Source of the DNA: Nocardiopsis ansamitocini
GTDB lineage: Bacteria > Actinomycetota > Actinomycetes > Streptosporangiales > Streptosporangiaceae
Reading direction: 5' to 3'
DNA length: 64,000 nt
Assembly (NCBI RefSeq): GCF_030268225.1
Contig: NZ_BSQG01000012.1
Coordinates: forward strand, 1-64,000
Below the pieces are notes generated by a model. It worked only from the letters and a program-made list of their open reading frames with translations. It did no database searches and had not been told where the DNA came from. The translations under genes were made by a program, and so were the position numbers. The first letter of the stretch is position 1. Every line of letters begins with the position of its first letter. Shown one piece after another: positions 9,401-18,011 of the stretch.

Positions 9401-9740
9401 TGGACTGCTCGGATGAGTACACGACCTGGTGAGGCGCTCCCGCCCCGTCGGTGAACCCTGTGCGCAGGACTTCGTGCCGAACCACCAGTTGGTGTACTGC
9501 TGCCTGTAGCGCGTCCGTGTCCAACGCTCCGCACAGCCGCAAGGCGCCGCACACGTGGTAGGCGGCCGAACCGGGATGCAGCTGATCGAAGTAGAACAGC
9601 CGTTCCTGGCCGAACGACAGCGGCGCGCACGAGCGGTCCCCGGTCCACGGACGGATCTCGTCCGGAGCCTTCGCGATCCCGTTCTCGTCCAACAGGCGAT
9701 TGAGCATCCGGCGTTGGTTCTCTGTGAACTGCAGGCGCAT
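6480..9740 (-). CDS. NRPS module C-A-PCP, serine-like specificity
   Basis: This is a complete 1086-residue module. The C domain (about 35-470) has an intact VHHIVVDG. The A domain (about 500-975) has FTSGSTGRPKG, NQYGPTEAAID, YATGDRARLSPDG and GRSDSQVKISGNRVE. The PCP (about 990-1065) has LELGGHSLLA with the phosphopantetheine Ser. Hand-read specificity residues give about DVWHLGQIDK, close to the serine code DVWHLSLIDK but with Gly for Ser and Gln for Leu. That deviation, with an apparent alpha-methylserine synthase two genes downstream, suggests alpha-methylserine or another serine analogue. The A10 motif is GPHNKVD (Asn for Gly), lysine kept. MbtH lies 12 bases upstream and likely supports this A domain. 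Confidence 0.93.
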   Translation of the reverse strand: MRLQFTENQRRMLNRLLDENGIAKAPDEIRPWTGDRSCAPLSFGQERLFYFDQLHPGSAAYHVCGALRLCGALDTDALQAAVHQLVVRHEVLRTGFTDGAGAPHQVVYSSEQSRVDIHQSDIDSDRVRDRVAELARTGFDLARPPLVRAELLRLRDSERPEWVLVLCVHHIVVDGWSLGLLIDELSETYAALHADRPPRLPELTVQYVDFAVWQRERLTEAILADQLNFWREELVDLPAGDLPTDRPRPARRSYAGDVVPFRVPPQVVSSLRGVADGIRATLFMVLLSALSVVLGRWANTPDVVIGTPLAGRQRSEFERVAGFFVNTIPLRIRFDDNQSFRELLANIREICTRAYTHQDVPFEQIINELQPDRDESGQTSLARHWIVLHNTQPPKFQLPDLECAVEPALVGSVRCDLSFQLVPCAEGGLDGWLEFSTELFDPPTAHRLATAFLTVLAAVAADPDVVVAELPVMPAEVLDELLRLSTIEIPVRQGAPDIAGRFEAHRDAAPDATAVIEPSGPITYRELEERANRVAHLLRARGIGVEDRVGVCLEGGADLAAALLGIYKVGAAYLPIHPGYPQARLTQLIAEGEPRLVITSAEPAGLFADHSVAVLPDDVEQYPVDRPPRAVPPVDATAYCLFTSGSTGRPKGVLGTYRGLLNRLDGMQQEYRITADDRVLQKAPIGFDVSLWEMLWPLTQGASAVSVRPGGHRDPDHLHEVVERHQVTVCHFVPSMWQEFVSGPTHACLRLLLSGGERTTVDLAEHILERYPDAVLYNQYGPTEAAIDVTAGRISAPSKDGVPIGRPVPGSRVHVLDDRLRPQPAGVPGELYIGGPQLARGYFDQPGQTADRFVPDPYAATPGERLYATGDRARLSPDGAIEFLGRSDSQVKISGNRVETGEVEAVLRNHPDVVRALVAVRAESEPVRLVAYVSGSTALTGPGLSRYLAERLPGPMVPAHVVVLDEWPLGPHNKVDTNALPDPEGWRAPVDDHVGPRNPLEQKVADIFSELLQREQVDVHDSFLELGGHSLLAIRAIARIRAACDVSLRIGEFFQAPDVASVARLIERRKPEPHVATAPIPRIDRS

Positions 9741-9752
9741 CCGAGGCTCCCC

Positions 9753-9959
9753 TCACGCCCGTTCCGTCTGTTCCATCTGCCGCCGAAGGCTCAACGGCCG
9801 CATATCGGTCCATACTTCATCGATGTGCGCCAGACACTGTTCCCTCGTGCCGCTCGTTCCCTCGGGCCGCCAGCCGTTCGGTATGGCCAAGTCCGCTCGC
9901 CAGATGGAATACTGCAGTTCCTCGTTCAAAACGACGTGATACGTCTGCTCGTCAGCCAT
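9753..9959 (-). CDS. MbtH-like protein
   Basis: This 68-residue protein shows the MbtH family pattern: VVLNEELQYSIW, the Pro-Gly-Trp of IPNGWRPEG, CLAHIDEVWTD and MRPLSLRR. MbtH proteins bind the large subdomain of NRPS A domains and are often needed for their solubility or activity. It lies immediately before the C-A-PCP gene on the same strand with a 12-base gap, so that module is the likeliest partner; the two other active A domains may also use it. Confidence 0.97.
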   Translation of the reverse strand: MADEQTYHVVLNEELQYSIWRADLAIPNGWRPEGTSGTREQCLAHIDEVWTDMRPLSLRRQMEQTERA

Positions 9960-9997
9960 GAGTAACCTCCAACGCGGGGTCGGTGTCCCAGCCTCGT

Positions 9998-12472
9998 CTA
10001 AGCAGACTTGCGCACGCGGCCCACTGTTGTGATGTCCGGGGTTCGCCCGACGGTGGGCGCGGCGGTAGCCGACGGCCCGCCGATCGTCGCCGTGGACTGC
10101 CCGCTACGGCCGACTGTCGCGGCGACTTCCGCTCGTGAGGAAACGACCAGTTTCTTGAAGATTCGGGCCAGGTACGTCTCGACGGTCTTGTGGCTCAATT
10201 CCAGCCTTCTGGCGATCTGCTGATTGGTCCTTCCGTCGCTGACCAGGAGCGCGATCTCCATTTCCCGCCCGCTGAGGCTTTCCAGTTCGTCTTCGGACCT
10301 TCTCTCCGGACCGGTCGTCGCCTTGCCGTCCCAGACACACGAATCGACCACACGCGTACGGCCGGCGTTCCCCTCCGAAGGGGCCGGACCACGTCGCATG
10401 GGCCCCCGTGTGCCTTCCGGGGCCGCTCCGGCGATTCGCCCGAGATCAGCGGCAAGGGCCCGTAGGTAGTCATTACCGGTCCTGGTGGCCGCTTTCCCCG
10501 CACACGCGGCATGCCTCACGGCTCCGTCGAAATCGCCCATCCGCGATTGGAGACTCCCCAGGGCGACGGCGAAATGGGGAACCATGCTGTCGAGCTGGCG
10601 CTGTTCACATATCCTCAGGCCGCGCTCGTACTGTGCCATGGCCGCGGTGTACTCGCCGAGCTCCGTCTCGGTGTACGCCAGCCAATAAACGCCTTCGATG
10701 TCCACCTCGACGTCGGCGTCGGGCGAAGCGGTGAGGCTCCGGGCGGTGGTCGCGTACCGCCTGGCCTGCTCGTAATCACCTTCTCGACAGGCTGCCGCGG
10801 CCAGAACGGCGGCCACGTGACCGGCTCCGGCGCCGGACGGCTCCGGCCGTGTCTCGGTCAAGAGCTCGACGGCCTCCCGGTCCGCCTTGCCCGAACGCAG
10901 GGCGAGTACGACTTTCGCCCGGTAAACCGGGGCGGCGGACCGATCCGGCGGGGTGGCCGCCAGCAAGGCGTCCAGATCCGAGCCGGCATCGTCAAACCTG
11001 CCGGTCAGGTCGCGCACCCAGGCACGCCACCACATCGCCTCTCCCCGATGGGCCTCTTCCCGTCCGCCCTCCACCAGAGGGTCCAATACACGTGACGCCT
11101 CCAGGAACTTCCCGGCCAATGCCAACGCCTTGGCGAGAAGCAAACGGTGGTCAAGCTGGTGTTCGACGGACTGGACGTTCAGGTGTGCCGCGGCCTTCAC
11201 CCAGGAGACCGCTTTCAGCGGGTCGGTCCACAAACACTCCCGCGCACCGTCCAGGAGTATTCTGGCACCCTCCTCGTCACCATTCACGACAGCGTGTTCC
11301 AGATGCCCGGCGACCTGCTCGACCGCTTCCCCACGGGCGATCAGGGCATCGGCGACCCTCGTGTGGGCTCCGAGCATCCACCCCGGTCCGGCCGAATGAT
11401 AAGCCGTTGCCCGCAGCAGCCTGTTGGCGAATCTCAGTCGGCTCGATTGGCTTTCGACACGGATCACGTCTTCGGCGATCAACTCGTCGAGGGCCGCCCA
11501 CACGTCGTCGTCGTCGAGTTGGGCCACTTCCTTGAGCAGTCCGGGCTCGAACGGATCGTCCAGCACAGCAGCAGACCTGGCAACCAACCAGCCGTTGGCG
11601 GAAAGCTCCCGGAAGTCACGCAGACAGTCGACGAACACGTCGGAAGGCAACTGCGGTGGCGGACCGCAGGACAGATACCGGGCCGTTCTCAACGAGACCA
11701 ACGTCCGAAGCAGCCCGGGGTTGCCACCGGACTCGTCCAGAAGCTCCGCGCAACAAGAAGCGCTGAGGTCGCCGGGCAGCAAAGCCGCCGCGTCCCGTTC
11801 GGACAGCGGAGCGAGCAGGATACGCAGCGCCGTTCCGTTTCTCTCCGCGTTGGCGACCTGGCTGGGGAGCACCCCGTGGAACTGTCGCGGTCGTTGCGCG
11901 GTCATGATGAAGACGTTGCCGTCAGGGGGATGTCGCAGCAGGTGCGCGAGCAACGCCATCGACTTCTCATCGGCCCAATGCATGTCGTCGAGCAAGAGCA
12001 GCAGGTTTCCGAATCTGCCGACCGCGCTGATCAACTGACGGATGGCGTGCAACACGTGGTAGATCTGGCTCGGCCCCACCGGGGCGGCGAGTGAGGTCGT
12101 GCTGGCCAAAGCGGGGAAGACCCCACCCAGCCAGCGCACGTGCTCAGGTGGACAGTCGGCCACCAGTTCGGAACCGAAACGACTGATCAGTCCGTCCAGC
12201 GCTTCGGCGAAGACCCCGAACGGCACTCCTTGGGGCGGTGAAGCCGCGGACCCCGCTGCCACCTGCCAGCCCGCGTTCGTCGCGACCTTGGCGCAATCCT
12301 TCATCAACGCCGTCTTCTCGCTCCATCGGTCTCCGCTGATCTCGATCAGCCGGGCCTTTGGCGGTCCGCAGTTCAATAGGTGCTCGAATCGAGCAAGAGC
12401 CGCGGGGCGGCTTTGGGCGATTGGCTCGGACTTGAGCCCGGGACACGAACCGGGCAGCGCGCCGAGAATCAT
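9998..12472 (-). CDS. LuxR-family LAL-type transcriptional activator
   Basis: This protein of about 824 residues has an N-terminal AAA-type ATPase region, a long helical middle and a C-terminal LuxR helix-turn-helix (LSGREMEIALLVSDGRTNQQ, then ARRLELSHKTVETYL). Walker B is clear (LLLLLDDMHWAD). Walker A is weak: GDRWSEKT, without the usual second Gly. I chose the ATG at 12472 because GGAGGGG stands eight bases ahead; the longer in-frame starts at 12520 and 12595 have poor ribosome sites. LAL proteins commonly switch on antibiotic clusters in actinomycetes. This is the only regulator gene in the cluster and is probably pathway-specific. It sits within the minus-strand run after a 402-base gap that could carry its own promoter. 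Confidence 0.93.
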   Translation of the reverse strand: MILGALPGSCPGLKSEPIAQSRPAALARFEHLLNCGPPKARLIEISGDRWSEKTALMKDCAKVATNAGWQVAAGSAASPPQGVPFGVFAEALDGLISRFGSELVADCPPEHVRWLGGVFPALASTTSLAAPVGPSQIYHVLHAIRQLISAVGRFGNLLLLLDDMHWADEKSMALLAHLLRHPPDGNVFIMTAQRPRQFHGVLPSQVANAERNGTALRILLAPLSERDAAALLPGDLSASCCAELLDESGGNPGLLRTLVSLRTARYLSCGPPPQLPSDVFVDCLRDFRELSANGWLVARSAAVLDDPFEPGLLKEVAQLDDDDVWAALDELIAEDVIRVESQSSRLRFANRLLRATAYHSAGPGWMLGAHTRVADALIARGEAVEQVAGHLEHAVVNGDEEGARILLDGARECLWTDPLKAVSWVKAAAHLNVQSVEHQLDHRLLLAKALALAGKFLEASRVLDPLVEGGREEAHRGEAMWWRAWVRDLTGRFDDAGSDLDALLAATPPDRSAAPVYRAKVVLALRSGKADREAVELLTETRPEPSGAGAGHVAAVLAAAACREGDYEQARRYATTARSLTASPDADVEVDIEGVYWLAYTETELGEYTAAMAQYERGLRICEQRQLDSMVPHFAVALGSLQSRMGDFDGAVRHAACAGKAATRTGNDYLRALAADLGRIAGAAPEGTRGPMRRGPAPSEGNAGRTRVVDSCVWDGKATTGPERRSEDELESLSGREMEIALLVSDGRTNQQIARRLELSHKTVETYLARIFKKLVVSSRAEVAATVGRSGQSTATIGGPSATAAPTVGRTPDITTVGRVRKSA

Positions 12473-12874
12473 CAATGAAGCCCCTCCAGTAAGCTCAGCG
12501 CCACGGTCGCTGTTGTCCATAAACGACTGTAGGCAGCCGGGGAACAATTGACCTGAAAACGCTACGGGTGCGAGTGTCCCGCCCCAATACCCCACTCTTC
12601 GAAACGCAATTGAAGTGGAAGATGAATTACGTCCACCCTATTTTGGGACAACTTCAGGCTACGGTTTGGCCGAGAAACCTCACGCAAAAATTTGGGCGCG
12701 AACCACAGAGGCCGGACCCTCCCGAAGAACCAGCTTCACGAGCGAGCATTCCCCGAATCAAAGTTTTCTGAAAATAACTGCAACCAAATAGTAACCTCGC
12801 GTAGTGGCCCCGTCAAGATTTACGGTAAGATCCACCTTCCCCGGAAAAACTTCCCGCACACGAAAGCGATTCAT
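12473..12874. other. Intergenic gap upstream of the LAL regulator gene
   Basis: This 402-base stretch lies between the loading NRPS stop and the regulator start. It is visibly richer in A and T than its surroundings around 12596-12870. It has no credible gene and probably holds the regulator's promoter. I could not fix a convincing -35/-10 pair by eye. Confidence 0.4.
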
Positions 12875-15800
12875 TCAACTATCGAATTCCGTCTTGCCCG
12901 AAAGCAGCTGAGCTGCCTGTTCATCGGATATCCCGGCTATGCCCTCCAGCAGTTCCGCCAGATCATTGGCGCTCGCCCGGTCGAACTGATCGGCTTGAAC
13001 CCGCTCGGCCAGTCCGGCGACGGTAAGCCCTCCGGCCAGCAACGCGGCCACCGGAACATCGACCCCGAAGTCGCTCCGGATGCGGACGGCGACTCGGGTG
13101 GCGAGAAGCGAGTGTCCTCCGAGTTCGAAGAAATCCCTGTTCACCGGGACTTCAGCCAGACCAAGAACTTCGCTCCACATTCCGGCGAGCCTGAGCTCGA
13201 CCTGGTTGCGCGGCGCGATGTCCGTCTCCATGGCCGTTTGTCCGACGGGAACCGGCCGATCGGTCGGCCTGACCGTCTCCACTTTTCCCGCCGCTGTCCA
13301 ACGCCCTTGCCAACCGGTGCGGTACAGCCTGGAGCCATGGGTCACCGGATCGGGCGGGAAGCGTTCCGCCGTCCGCGCGGGTCCGTTTGCGTATCCCCGT
13401 GGGACGGCTTCTCCTCCGATGCGGATCTCCCCTACCGCTCCGAGGGGAAGGAGACGTCCTTTCGTATCGAAGACATCCGCCCGCGCAACGATGGCCGGCT
13501 CCACCAGTTCGGCAGACGGCAGCACGGTCCGTACCCGATCCACCAGAGAAAACGGGAGGGGCTCGCGGCAGACGATTCGCCGGAGCATCCCGACGGAGGG
13601 GTCTGGAAAAGCCAGGAGCCTGTCCACCGAGTCGGCCGACCCGACCAAGGTGGTGACGCCATGCTCGACAATCAAGTCGAGAACCGAATCGCCTTCCCGC
13701 CGGAGAACGACGGTGGCACCGGCGCCGAGCAACCACATCAGTTCCACGACAGACGGCTGGGCGAGTACGACCTCTGTTGCCCCCAACGTGGGTAGCGCCG
13801 CCATCCGACTGACCGCAGCGGTGTGATCGAACAACAATCCCGACTCGTCCACCAGCGCGAGCGACCGCGGGGAGACCGCCGCTTCGACGCGCTTCGCGGA
13901 ATAACCGGCCTGCGGCTCGGTATCAAGCCACACCTTGACGGCGTCACCCCACCGTTCTCCGGTCGCGCCCCCTCGAACGCCCAGCACAGCTTTCGGGCGA
14001 ACCTCCGATGCCCCCAGTGCGACGCACGCCCCGGCTTTGAGTACCGCCAGAACCGCGACGACGCTCTCCACCACCATGGGCGTCTCCACCAGAACGGTGT
14101 CCTCCGGACCGACTCCGTAGTCGCGCAGCAGACGGGCGAGCCGATTGGCGTCGGCTTCCATGTCCCGATAGCTGAGGCTCCTGGTTCCCACCGTTACCGC
14201 GCAAGCGTCCGCTTCACGGACGGCCCGCTCCTCCACCCGTTCGTGCAGAAACCGTTGGGGAAGGCTCGCGGGAGGCTGAGAGAGCCCGCGCTCCTCGGTC
14301 GGGACGAACAGAGGAAGATCCGCCACGGGAACGTCCGGAAGGGTCGGCGCCGTGTCGAGCAGGTTCCGCAAGGCGTCGAGCAGCGCCTGGATCGACGCAC
14401 TTTCAAAGAGTTCGGACATATAGACGACATGACCAGCGATCCTGCCGTCCTGATGCTCGGCCACCCTCAGATACAACTCGAACTGCGCCCCGGGAGCGGG
14501 GCGTTCGAACGGTTCGGCCCTCACATCCCCTACCTGCCATGGGTACATGGGCACGTTCTGCACAACGAGCACCACTCGGACCAACGGTGCTCGGAAGGAG
14601 GGCTTCTCCGGTCCGGCCAACCGCAGGATCTGCTCGAACGGCAGTCTCCGATGCGGGTAGGAGGACAGGGAGGCAGTGCGTGCCCGGTCGACCAGTTGCC
14701 CGAACGTCGGAGACCCAGACATGTCCAGGGCGGTCGGCACGACGTTGACGAACATCCCGATATGCTCCGCGGTAGCTGGATCCCGTCCGGTGGACGGAGT
14801 TCCGATCACCGGTTTGTCCTGTCCCGTCCACCGGGCCAGGACCGCGCCGAGCCCGGCGATCAGGACCATGAACGGCGTGGCGTCGTGCGCGGCCGCGTAC
14901 GCCTTGAGCCGCTCGGTCTGCGCAAGGCTCAATCCGAACGGCAGCGAGTCGGCCTTCCACTTCGGCTCGGTCGGCATCGGGTGGTCGAGAGGCAGATCAA
15001 CGGCCTGCGCCTCGTTGAGGTGCTCCCGCCAGAATCGCTCCGCCCCGACCGTGTCGGCCTGGGAAAGCGGACTGTCGGTAATGGCCGAGGCAGGACTCGG
15101 GAGGGCTGGCAGGGCTTCCTTCGAGACCAGCAGTCGGTAGCACGCGCCGAGTTCACTCAAAAGAAGACCCAATGACCACCCGTCGACGACGATGTGGTGG
15201 GCGCACACACCGAGGAACCAGTCGTCATCGGCGCCACGGATCAGGACAGCGCGCAGCAGTGGCCCTTCCTCCAGTTGAAACCGCTGTTCGGCCAGCTCGT
15301 CGATCACCGCGCGGACCGACAGGTCGGGCTCGGGCGTTCCCGATACGTCCACCTGGGTGGGTTCGAGCACGACCTCGTCCAGGACCTCGACGCCTATCCC
15401 TCCGTCCGCTCGGAGCCGGAACACCGAGCGCAATGCCTCGTGCCGGTCCACCAGGATGTTCAGGGACCTCCACAGCAGCAGCGGATCCAGTCCGCCGGTC
15501 AACCGCACGCCCCCCACCACATGACACGCTCCGCTGGCGCCGATCCTCTGGTCCAGCAGCCACATCCACTGCTGGGCCCGGGTCGCCCCGACCCGCCCTG
15601 GAGGCTCCTGCCGCGGTGGTCCGCTCGTCTTGGGCAGCGTGTTCACACAATGGTCGAGGCCGCAAAGCGTCATGCCGTCGAGGAGCTGGTCCACAGGAAC
15701 CTCGACACCGAACGAATCCCGCACGGCACCCGCCAGTCGGACCGCTGTGAGCGAGTCGAGGCCGTTGGCCACCAGTGAGGTGTCCGCCCCGACCTTGCCG

Positions 15801-17596
15801 GGGCTCACCCCGAGCACCGCGCCGACGGTGTCGGCAAGATCGGGGTTCCGCAGCCTCACCAGCGGGCGGGGACGCTCCACCGTCGGACTTGCCGAAACCG
15901 TCGGCAGACTGCGCTCCATCCACCGGTGACGGCAGGAACCACGCCGGATCTTCCCACTGGTGGTGCGCGGGATGGCGCCGCGCCGGACGAGGACGACGTC
16001 GTGCAGCGCAAGACCGTGTTCTGCGACGACAGCCTCGCGGACGGCCTCGACGACGGCTTCGGCCTTCTCAGGGCGAAATCCCCGGACAACCTCGTGCACG
16101 AGCACCACTTGCTCGGACACACCGTCATCCACCGAGAAGGCGGCCCCTCCCGATGGACGCAGATCCGGATGGGCACGTTCGGCCGTGTGCTCCAAATCGT
16201 GCGGGTAGTGGTTACGGCCGCGCACGATCATCAGATCCTTGTTCCGGCCGGTGACGAACAGCTCTCCGGCCAACACGAAACCCTGATCTCCTGTACGGAG
16301 AAAAGCGCGCTCGCCATGACCGGGCGACCTGGCGCCGAAAACCCTTTCGGTTTCCTCAGGACGCCCCCAATACCCGGCGGTCACCCCCCGGCCGCTGACC
16401 CAGATCTCGCCCACCGTCCCGGGTTCGCATTCTTCCCCTTCCTCTCCGACGACGATCAGAAGGTCATCGGAGCGAGGCCGGCCACAGCTGGTCAAAGCCA
16501 CCGATTTTCCGGACGCATCGATCCCCGTAACGGCACGCCCCGACGCGAGTTCCTCCCGGCCGACCTCGATGACGGCGGGAGGCGATTCGCGGCCGGCATT
16601 TCCGGAGACGAACAACGTGGCCTCAGCGAGTCCGTAGCACGGAACGAACGCCGACCGCCGGAAACCGGATGGCGCGAATGCCTCCACGAATTCCGCCATC
16701 GTGCTCGCCCGAACAGGTTCGGCACCGGTCAGCGCATGGCGCCAATTACTGAGGTCCAACGAGGCCCGCTGCTCGGGATCAATCCGTCGTGCGCATTCCA
16801 GGTACGCGAAGTCCGGCGCGACCGATGCTGTGGCGCGCGTCCGGCTGATCGCGGCCAACCAGACCATCGGCTTGCGAAGAAACGTCATAGGGGCGAGCAG
16901 CGTAGAGGGGTAGCCCGCGTAGACCGGTTGGAGGATAGCGCCCACGAGCCCCATATCATGATAGGGCGGCAGCCAGCTCACGCATCGGCTGTCAGGATCG
17001 GCTCCGATCACGTCCCTGATGACGGCGGAGTTGTGGATGAGGTTGGCGTGCCGGACCATCACGCCTTTCGGCGCTCCGGTCGTCCCAGACGTGTATTGCA
17101 GAAAAGCCAGGTCCTCACTCCCCGGCGCCTGCCCGGACCAGTCATCGGCGGCCTCGTCCGGCACCTCATCGGTGACCAGGGTGGCCAGTTGGGCTATCGC
17201 GGCGGCGGAGTCGGGCCTGGACCGTATTGCCGTCAGACTCGCCCGGTCGCCGAGGGCCACGGTGACGCCCGCGTCACCGCTGACCGCGATCATGCCGGGA
17301 AGCCCTCGCTGCCCAGTAGGCAGATAGACGGGTACGGCGATCACTCGGGCGTACAGGCAGCCGAAGAACCCGACGATGTAATCGATTCCCGGCGAGTACA
17401 GCAGCAAGGCACGCTGCCCCGCCCGGCCGAGCCCTGCCGCGACCGCCCTGGCCCTCATGTCCAATTCGCCGTAGGTGATCGAGCGGGTGGCCCCGTTCGC
17501 CTCGAGGAACTCGAAGGCCAGCCGTGCCGGCGTGTTCGCGGCACGTTCACGCAGTACGTCGACGATGGTTTGGTGGGTCGTGGAAGAAAAAATCAC
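12875..17596 (-). CDS. Loading NRPS: FAAL-ACP-C-(degenerate A)-PCP
   Basis: This protein of about 1573 residues starts with a fatty-acyl-AMP ligase (about 1-580; LQYTSGTTGAPKGVMV, SWLPPYHDMGLVG, MIVRGRNHYPHDLE). An ACP (NGLDSLTAV), a C domain (CAHHIVVDGWS), a ruined A domain and a PCP (FFELGGHSLLATR) follow. The FAAL charges a fatty acid onto the ACP, and the C domain joins it to the first amino acid, so the product should be N-acylated. The A region is dead: the place of TSGSTG reads LALVDESGLLFDHT, there is no GPTE motif, and after LYRTGWQGRW the whole A8-A10 subdomain is missing. The PCP must be loaded by another protein. I prefer the GTG at 17596 (GGAGGAG upstream, FAAL-like start IFSSTTHQTIVDVL); an in-frame GTG at 17635 is possible. 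Confidence 0.93.
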   Translation of the reverse strand: MIFSSTTHQTIVDVLRERAANTPARLAFEFLEANGATRSITYGELDMRARAVAAGLGRAGQRALLLYSPGIDYIVGFFGCLYARVIAVPVYLPTGQRGLPGMIAVSGDAGVTVALGDRASLTAIRSRPDSAAAIAQLATLVTDEVPDEAADDWSGQAPGSEDLAFLQYTSGTTGAPKGVMVRHANLIHNSAVIRDVIGADPDSRCVSWLPPYHDMGLVGAILQPVYAGYPSTLLAPMTFLRKPMVWLAAISRTRATASVAPDFAYLECARRIDPEQRASLDLSNWRHALTGAEPVRASTMAEFVEAFAPSGFRRSAFVPCYGLAEATLFVSGNAGRESPPAVIEVGREELASGRAVTGIDASGKSVALTSCGRPRSDDLLIVVGEEGEECEPGTVGEIWVSGRGVTAGYWGRPEETERVFGARSPGHGERAFLRTGDQGFVLAGELFVTGRNKDLMIVRGRNHYPHDLEHTAERAHPDLRPSGGAAFSVDDGVSEQVVLVHEVVRGFRPEKAEAVVEAVREAVVAEHGLALHDVVLVRRGAIPRTTSGKIRRGSCRHRWMERSLPTVSASPTVERPRPLVRLRNPDLADTVGAVLGVSPGKVGADTSLVANGLDSLTAVRLAGAVRDSFGVEVPVDQLLDGMTLCGLDHCVNTLPKTSGPPRQEPPGRVGATRAQQWMWLLDQRIGASGACHVVGGVRLTGGLDPLLLWRSLNILVDRHEALRSVFRLRADGGIGVEVLDEVVLEPTQVDVSGTPEPDLSVRAVIDELAEQRFQLEEGPLLRAVLIRGADDDWFLGVCAHHIVVDGWSLGLLLSELGACYRLLVSKEALPALPSPASAITDSPLSQADTVGAERFWREHLNEAQAVDLPLDHPMPTEPKWKADSLPFGLSLAQTERLKAYAAAHDATPFMVLIAGLGAVLARWTGQDKPVIGTPSTGRDPATAEHIGMFVNVVPTALDMSGSPTFGQLVDRARTASLSSYPHRRLPFEQILRLAGPEKPSFRAPLVRVVLVVQNVPMYPWQVGDVRAEPFERPAPGAQFELYLRVAEHQDGRIAGHVVYMSELFESASIQALLDALRNLLDTAPTLPDVPVADLPLFVPTEERGLSQPPASLPQRFLHERVEERAVREADACAVTVGTRSLSYRDMEADANRLARLLRDYGVGPEDTVLVETPMVVESVVAVLAVLKAGACVALGASEVRPKAVLGVRGGATGERWGDAVKVWLDTEPQAGYSAKRVEAAVSPRSLALVDESGLLFDHTAAVSRMAALPTLGATEVVLAQPSVVELMWLLGAGATVVLRREGDSVLDLIVEHGVTTLVGSADSVDRLLAFPDPSVGMLRRIVCREPLPFSLVDRVRTVLPSAELVEPAIVARADVFDTKGRLLPLGAVGEIRIGGEAVPRGYANGPARTAERFPPDPVTHGSRLYRTGWQGRWTAAGKVETVRPTDRPVPVGQTAMETDIAPRNQVELRLAGMWSEVLGLAEVPVNRDFFELGGHSLLATRVAVRIRSDFGVDVPVAALLAGGLTVAGLAERVQADQFDRASANDLAELLEGIAGISDEQAAQLLSGKTEFDS

Positions 17597-18011
17597 GCTT
17601 GGCACTCCTCCAACCGATTGAACCGGTGAAGCCACATGATCAGTCCCTCGCTATGGGAAAGTGATCGGATTCCAGGCGCTCACCCAAAACCGCGCGTCGT
17701 CCTCTCGACGCGCACCCCTGTCAGGGCCATTCGTTTGACAGTGGAATCCGTGTTCCGACACCGGTCTCCCCGGACCTTCAGGGCAAAAAATTTCTTGCCC
17801 CAGGGACGATCTTCTTATCCGCTCACGAACCGGCCCTTCTCGTGCGATCGGTCAGAGTTCGCTTTGCGCCATGCCGGCCGCGGCTGCCCCTTTCTCCCAC
17901 TTGCGCACAAACCGACCACGGTGGAGTTCACCTTCGTCCCGAGGCGGGGCGCCCCCGCCAGGAGAAGCGGACAGGCACCGCCGTACCGGCCCGTGGAATC
18001 GGCGATCGCGT
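17597..18011. other. Intergenic gap upstream of the loading NRPS gene
   Basis: These 415 bases separate the amidotransferase stop from the loading NRPS start and break the otherwise tight operon, so a promoter here is likely. They contain the near-perfect palindrome at 17781-17800 and a short GC hairpin near 17943-17959. No gene is credible. Confidence 0.4.
17781..17800. promoter_or_regulatory. 20-bp near-perfect palindrome, candidate operator
   Basis: GGGCAA and TTGCCC face each other across an A/T-rich centre; the full 20-base element is symmetric except for one base pair. It lies about 185 bases upstream of the loading NRPS start, inside the largest gap of the cluster. Such a site fits binding by a dimeric regulator. 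No second copy was noticed elsewhere in the cluster. Confidence 0.3.

Noticed and set aside
15926-17629. 567-residue plus-strand open frame
   Set aside because: Antisense shadow of the FAAL domain, which is unmistakable on the minus strand.
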